64,000 nucleotides of DNA from Silurus meridionalis (taxonomy: Eukaryota > Chordata > Actinopteri > Siluriformes > Siluridae). Shown in pieces: positions 58,700 to 64,000 of the stretch. The stretch is from positions 22,085,132-22,149,131 of the forward strand of contig NC_060885.1 of NCBI RefSeq assembly GCF_014805685.1, in the 5' to 3' direction. Made by a program: the position numbers and the translations under genes. The notes beneath the pieces were generated by a model. That model had not been told where the DNA came from and ran no database searches. It saw nothing but the letters and a program-made list of their open reading frames with translations. The first letter of the stretch is position 1, and each line of letters begins with the position of its first letter.

Positions 58700-59712
58700 T
58701 GCTATTATTATGGACACTATACTAATGCTGGGTAGGACCTGCTTTTGCTCTCAGTTCTTTGTGCCATAGGTTGCATGGATTAACAGCCACGATGTTACAA
58801 GCATTCCTATAAGATTTTGGTCCATGTTGATATTATTATCACGCGGTTCCTTTCGATTCTTCAGGTGCACTTTCATGTTGAATCTCTCATTCTATCACAT
58901 CCCAAAGGTTTTCTTTTGGATTTCAATATGGAGACTGAAAAGCATTGAACGCATTGTAGTTCAAAGGAAGTGGTAGCTCAGTGGACACGATGTTGGTATC
59001 CTGGTTGGAAGGTCATATCCCAGCACCACCAAGCTGCCACTTCTTCGCCCTTGAGCACGGCTCTTGAACCTCAATTGCTCAGCTGTATAAATATGTAAAA
59101 TAGTAAGTCTCTCTGAATAAGGACTTCTGCCAAATGCCATAAATGTGAACGTAAATGTTCGTGAAATTGGTTTGAGGCAAGTTTTGCTTTTTGTGATGTA
59201 GCGTGCTATCATGCTAGAAATGGCCATTAGAATATGGTAAATTGTGGTCAATAAAGGGATGCATGTGATCAGCAACGATCCTCAAGCCGTCTGTGGTGTT
59301 CGAATGATGATCGATTTATACTAACGAGCCAAAAAGTGTCCGCCGTTAAGTGCGTCAAGAAAACGTTCCCCACACCATTACAGCACCTCCACCAGCCTTC
59401 TCTGTAGACAGCAGGGCCCATGGATTCATTCTGCTGGTGCCAGATTTTGACCTGCTGTTGGCGTGACTCAGCAGAAATAGAGATTCATTACTAAAGGCTT
59501 TGTTTCCCCTTCTTTAATTGTTCATTGTTGATGTCTGTTCCCACTGTAGCTCAGCTTTCTGTTTTTGGCTGACAAAAAAGAGCCATACTGTAGGTGGCCT
59601 TTTGCTGTTGTAGCTCATCTGCCTAGGGTTCACCATGATGTGCAATATGATATGCATCAATTTTAAACGGTTATGTGAGATTCTGTAGCCTTTCTGTCAA
59701 CTTGATCCTGTG
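58700..59712 (-). mobile_element. Tc1-like transposon remnant (family TC) interrupted by a SINE
   Basis: On the plus strand AATGCTGGGTAGGACCTGCT, GATTTTGGTCCATGTTGATA and CACATCCCAAAGGTTTTCTT, then after the SINE GGGATGCATGTGATCAGCAA, CCCCACACCATTACAGCACC and GCAGAAATAGAGATTCATTA. These follow the order of the complement of a common fish Tc1-like transposase gene. Many indels break every frame, and the two halves are parted by 58968-59158. Confidence 0.82.
58968..59158 (+). mobile_element. tRNA-derived SINE, copy 3 (nested)
   Basis: Full-length plus-strand copy. The head is GTGGTAGCTCAGTGG (box A), then GGAAGGTCATATCCCAGCAC (box B region), AGCTGCCACTTCTTCGCCCT, the L2-like part AAGTCTCTCTGAATAAGGAC, and the end TGCCAAATGCCATAAATGTG. 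It lies within the Tc1-like remnant, so it inserted later. It is a retroposon, not a functional tRNA gene. Confidence 0.88.
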
Positions 59713-59725
59713 GCAGTTCTATACA

Positions 59726-60007
59726 GGTGGTTCTTGAGTTACATGGTTCGGCTTGCGGTTTTTCGATATGTTACAAAATTTTTAGCTTTGCATTTGCATT
59801 CCCCCCCCCCTTGTGAAATACCTTACTCTCGCTATTGGCCGACAGATTGCAATTGTCTCAGTGTGTTTTTACATTACGATAGTGTAAATTGCTCTGTTTT
59901 GCTAAATTGTGCACTGTAATTAATTTAATTAACAAATTACTCGACTTACTTTTTTAAATAACGATTGGGTCATTGGAACGGAATCATATGTCGGGGACTA
60001 CCCGTCT
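59726..60007. mobile_element. Tigger-like MITE, ~280 bp
   Basis: Left end CAGGTGGTTCTTGAGTTACA and right end TCATATGTCGGGGACTACCCG are imperfect inverted repeats. The internal CCTTACTCTCGCTATTGGCC block is shared with 55908-56110. A run of ten C is at about 59801. TA is present on the left only. Confidence 0.68.
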
Positions 60008-61328
60008 TTTTTTTTATTAGACATTTCCGTTTGCAGATCTTTATTCAGCAAAATCAATAGTGACTGATAGTCATGAAAAATACACTGGGTGAGAGCTGGT
60101 GTTGTTTTGAATCAAATTTTGTCTGTATAAATTTTTTTCCTAGCTAGCCCTTGCTTTAGTTTTGGTTTGTTATTATTAAAACTCCTCTATCCTTACGATG
60201 TTGCATCATGGAACATTTTCTGTCAATATGTAATATGCTGTAGTACTTTTCCCAGAACTATCTTCTCTTCGAATGGCGTAATCGACGCCCAAATCCTTGT
60301 CATTTTCTGTTTTAGTGTAACGATGTGCGCAACGCTTAGGTCACCTAAGTATCTGTGTCGATGCGTCCTTATATAGTACAGCTTTACGCATAGAAAGAAG
60401 AAAGTGTGTTAGCTCATCGGAGAGCACATTTACTGTCCGTGTTTTGTATATGCTTAAAGGAACTTAATATCATCTCGAAGGAAATGAATACCTCTGGTGA
60501 ATGCTACCAGCTTATTGCTTTAAAAACAGTAGGCATTTGGTCTATCACACCAGTGCCCTTGGAGTACATCCATATTTCTTAGAAGCCACTATTTACTTAG
60601 AGGATCCTCTGCCACAAAGATCCGTTTACTGGTGCGGCTCGCCAGAGTTAGTATCTATCACCTGCCAAGTAGTGCTGGGTGACGTGATGAAAAACATCAC
60701 ATCACAATATCCTTCAATACACTTGATCACAATAATATATCGTATAGTTATGTTGCTGTAACAAAAGCTGTAACATGGAGAGCATTCTGCTTCTAGTCAC
60801 TATATTAATAGCTGCAGAAATGTATTTCAATGCGATATTGTCATCGATCATCTTTTTTTCTTTTTTTTTTTTTTTTTTTTTAATGGCTGTATTATGTGTC
60901 CAGGAGTCCATCATCAAAGAAGTGCCGCGCGACTTTAACCTTGACCTCTTTTCACTCCGGTTTCATGTTCTAAAAGTGCTGGATCTTTGTACGCATCACA
61001 GAGTGATACTTGAAGACCATATCCACCCTTCTCGCTTTTCCTTTTAATGCTTCTGTTGTTACACGGCTGCCTCTTTCTGTCTCTAACTTGCTTGAAAGGC
61101 TTTTTTTTGGGGGAAATCCCTTTTTTTTCCAGAAATGTAAAGTCATCTGGGGTGAGGCAAGAGGCAGCGAGTCCATTAAGCTGTGAAAATCGGCATGCCA
61201 AACCCACAATCCCGCGGGGCCATGCCTCGGGGAGCCACACCTCCTCCTCTTTACCGATCTAATTTGCAGGACCGGAAAAAGGGGGAGTGAGAGTGAGGGA
61301 AAGACTACAAGCATTGGGCTTGGGGAGG

Positions 61329-61329
<1 letters not shown>
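60008..61329. other. Intronic stretch with a candidate regulatory block
   Basis: AT-rich to 60880 with a poly-T at about 60854-60880. 60900-61265 is complex and GC-balanced, with GCGAGTCCATTAAGCTGTGA at about 61168. No coding evidence. Confidence 0.35.

Positions 61330-61388
<59 letters not shown>
61330..61388. repeat. (GT)n microsatellite
   Basis: GT run of about 29 units. Confidence 0.97.
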
Positions 61389-61391
<3 letters not shown>

Positions 61392-62757
61392 GGGGGAATT
61401 TTGAATTCTTAAAAGCCATCAGGAAGCTGTTTTAATCCTCTGCCGGAGATGAAACGGAGATGCTTTTAAGCAATGTGCGATGATGTCCATGGTGAACACG
61501 CTTCTTTTTTCCTAGTATCTATACTACGTGTAGACGACAAAAAGAGAAACTTTTATAATGTATAATATAAAAACACCATACTATTAAAACCAAGTAAATC
61601 TAGGAGTCCTAGGTTATGTTTTTATTTGAAAATGCATGTGTTTCTCTCCATTTTGGCCTTCCATCGACACAGAGACTGCGTTTTTCAGCCAATGAAAGCG
61701 TAGCTTTTTGGAAACGCTTTCCATAGTGAATACATTCGAAAACTGCATTTTCATGTCACGGTGTGGACTGCGTAAAACAGTGGCTTTTCAAACAAATGTT
61801 GTTGTTCGTTGACGCGGCTTTTCAAAGAGCCGGAAAGTAAATGAACGCCAGGCGGAAATGCCGTAGGGATGTAAGCGAATACAGACAGTGTGGATACATT
61901 TTTGGGAAAAAGGATTGAAAACTAATGTGTGTATTCAGAGCGTTTTTAGACAAAAACCCCGTTTTAAAACTTATCCGGATTAGTGTAGACGTAGCCCTAG
62001 ATAGAGGCAGGACGAGGAATCTTGTTGTGGTGTTTTTTTGGTCCTGAAACAAACTGTATGAAGGACATCGGTCAGTAAAACAACAGCACAGCTTGCCCTG
62101 TCTCCATCAGGAGAATGGCGCGAGGTGCTAGCAACAGGGCACTTTCAGGTCACTTAACCCTGCAAAAGGTTGCTCTCAGCAGGCCTTGCACATTGACAGG
62201 TCACTGCAGCTCACAGCCACAGCATGCTCTGTCACTTTCTGTCACATGTCTCTTTATGCTGAAGGTTAATCACCAGATGTGCCGGTGTTCTGCCACCCTT
62301 GCTGCCATGGCTTTCGTATGATATTTCATCGGACACTGTCGTCTGCTGCATGTCAGAGCCCATAGGGCTCGCGAGCAGGCATTATTTTTAGCCCCCACAA
62401 CCAGTAGGACCTTGTCAGGCTGGTTTATGTGTATGTTTGTAGGCTTGATAATCTCTCTCTGAGCCTGTGCTCATAATCATACGTCTCCTCAGACACTGAT
62501 GAGGCTAGTGACTACGAGAAACGCTCACGTACCCTCTGCTGCCCTTGTCTTCATCCCCAGATTCAAGAACTTACTTTGAGCTATCCTGAAAATTAAATTA
62601 ATACAAAATAATGGTTCTTTAACGAGAGTTTATTTTAAATTAAAAGCTGTTTTTATACAAGCTATCGACCTTCAGAATAATTTTGCTCAGTAGAGCGCTC
62701 TTTGAGACATATTCGTAGATGGCACTTTCTACTTCTCTTACAAACATGTGCATGTAA

Positions 62758-62761
<4 letters not shown>
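61389..62761. other. Intronic stretch with a candidate regulatory block
   Basis: 62080-62560 is complex, GC-balanced, non-repetitive sequence (for example GGTTAATCACCAGATGTGCC at about 62264) that could be conserved. The rest is AT-rich and unremarkable. Confidence 0.35.

Positions 62762-62838
<77 letters not shown>
62762..62838. repeat. (TA)n microsatellite
   Basis: Pure AT run of about 38 units, directly abutting the Tc1-like remnant. Confidence 0.97.
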
Positions 62839-62840
<2 letters not shown>

Positions 62841-62841
62841 A

Positions 62842-63297
62842 TGCTGTACCTATGTGGTTCTCCAAACTGCTACCACAAAGCTAGAAGCACACAATTGTGT
62901 AGGATGTCTTTGGGTACCCAGAATACAAATTTGAGTTTACTTTGGAACTTTGAAAACCCAAACCTGTTCCAGCATTGCAATGATCCTGTGCACAAAGTGA
63001 GCTCCATGAAGATCTAGTTTACATGCTTTGGAGAGGAAGATCTTGAGTGGCCTGCTATATCGCTCTGATCTCAACCCTACTGAACACCTTTGGGATGAAT
63101 TGGAATGCTGGAATGCTTTCCTCACCTACATCAGTACCTGACTTTACTAACACCGTTGTGTTACTACCACAAATGTCCAAAAGCACAATCTAGCGGGACA
63201 TCTTCCCAGAAGAGTGGAGGGAAATATAAGAGCAACTTGGGACTAAATGTGGAATGCGATGCTCAAAAAGCACATACCATACTTATGACCAAGTGTC
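62842..63297 (+). mobile_element. Tc1/mariner-like remnant (family T6), copy 6
   Basis: AACCCAAACCTGTTCCAGCA encodes NPNLFQH. CTCAACCCTACTGAACACCT encodes LNPTEHL of the Tc1 catalytic-end motif. ACATCTTCCCAGAAGAGTGG follows near the C-terminus. It ends close to GACCAAGTGTCCTT. Frames are broken by indels. Confidence 0.8.
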
Positions 63298-63300
63298 CTT

Positions 63301-63341
63301 CATCCATCCATCCATCCATCCATCCATCCATCCATCCATCC
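63301..63341. repeat. (ATCC)n tetranucleotide repeat
   Basis: About ten CATC units at the edge of the Tc1-like remnant. Confidence 0.95.
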
Positions 63342-64000
63342 ACACACCTTCCTCAAATGCATTTAAGTGCAGAGGAACACTGGGCTCAAATTCATGAACA
63401 TCATGTTACCTTTGAAGGACCGCTCATAAAACTTTAACTGAAAGCGAGGCATCGCTGCGAGGAACAAAGTGCTAGAGTACAAGTTTCAGCATGTCTCGCA
63501 TGACCGCAGCCATTTCGGTTCTCTGCGTTGTGTTCTGGTGTTCAAAGTCTAAGATTTCAACGTTTTTTTTTCTTCTTGTATATCTCTGCCCTCAGTAGGA
63601 AAATCACACTTTAGCATCACTGAGCCCAAAAATAAAATCTGATCTCGCACGGTATTGTGGAATTAGCCAAGCATGAATAGTTTAGTTCTGGCTAGCAATG
63701 GCAAATTATTCTGCGTTTGATTTTGTGTAAGGGTTAAAAACGTGTTTGTAGTAGGAGCAGAGGGTTTACCAGGCAGTCCACGGTCCCAGCACTAAGAAAT
63801 AGAGGTTGCTGTGTAATTTAGAAGGCAGGATTGAGGGTCTATGGACGTTTGGAGAACAGCTAGAGTGAGGACCACAGTAGTGAGAGAGTAATAGACAGGA
63901 AATGCCTTTGAATCAGTATGTAATCGTCCATTCATACACCATGATTAACCATGAAACCGTGACACTGTAAGAGTCTTGGCCCTCACCAGAGGTTGTCAAG
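63342..64000. other. Intronic end of window
   Basis: No exon, repeat or RNA gene recognised up to the window edge. Confidence 0.45.

Larger units (their letters stand above)
39768..64000 (+). other. akt3: akt3 intron 1 (to window end)
   Basis: Starts with the GTAAGT donor at 39768. I looked for the second coding exon (expected to begin EYIKNWRPRYF) and found none, so the intron spans at least 24.2 kb. Long first introns are usual for AKT3. All transposon remnants listed after this point are intronic if the gene model is right. Confidence 0.75.

Noticed and set aside
58968..59158. tRNA gene
   Set aside because: The tRNA-like head has box A and B traces, but it is joined to a SINE body and L2-like tail, does not fold as a complete tRNA by eye, and has sibling copies.

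Overview
The window reads as vertebrate nuclear DNA, most probably from a ray-finned fish. No bacterial gene organisation is present. The evidence is long AT-rich non-coding stretches, very long CA, TA and GA microsatellites, several fish-type DNA transposon families (hAT, Tc1/mariner, pogo-like), an RTE-like LINE, and a tRNA-derived SINE with an L2-like tail of the kind common in catfishes and other ostariophysans. The species call is an inference from repeat content.

The only host protein-coding exon I can name is the first coding exon of akt3 (serine/threonine kinase AKT3, PKB gamma) on the + strand. Its ATG is at 39722, it encodes MSDVTIVKEGWVQKR plus one base, and it ends at a consensus GTAAGT donor. 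A GA-rich then CT-rich 5' UTR precedes it, possibly opened by a splice acceptor at 39403-39404. No second akt3 exon was found in the 24 kb downstream, so 39768-64000 is read as intron 1.

Layout. 1-21.7 kb: flank upstream of akt3, mostly repeats, with one unexplained coding-like segment on the minus strand (1.5-1.85 kb) and several complex single-copy-looking blocks that may be conserved regulatory elements. 21.78-22.2 kb: a CpG-rich promoter-like patch with a TCTCGCGAGA palindrome, a GC box and a cAMP-response element, the best candidate for the akt3 transcription start. 24.5-24.9 kb: a weaker CpG-rich patch ending in a strong donor, possibly an alternative first exon. 25-39 kb: repeats, including a 1.27-kb pogo-like element and a 310-bp palindrome. 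39.4-39.8 kb: the akt3 exon. 39.8-64 kb: intron 1, full of Tc1-like remnants, a minisatellite, more hAT copies and several candidate regulatory blocks.

Repeat families recur inside the window. There are four copies of hAT family A (one with a perfect 8-bp target duplication), hAT family B with a perfect 8-bp duplication, two copies of a Tc1 derivative sharing an internal deletion, six fragments of another Tc1-like family, two copies of an unidentified ~0.6-kb repeat, and three SINE copies (one nested in a Tc1 remnant). I found no rRNA gene, functional tRNA gene, CRISPR array or prokaryote-type system. No clearly new biological system is evident; the strongest leads are the palindromes, the non-autonomous transposon families and the candidate promoters.
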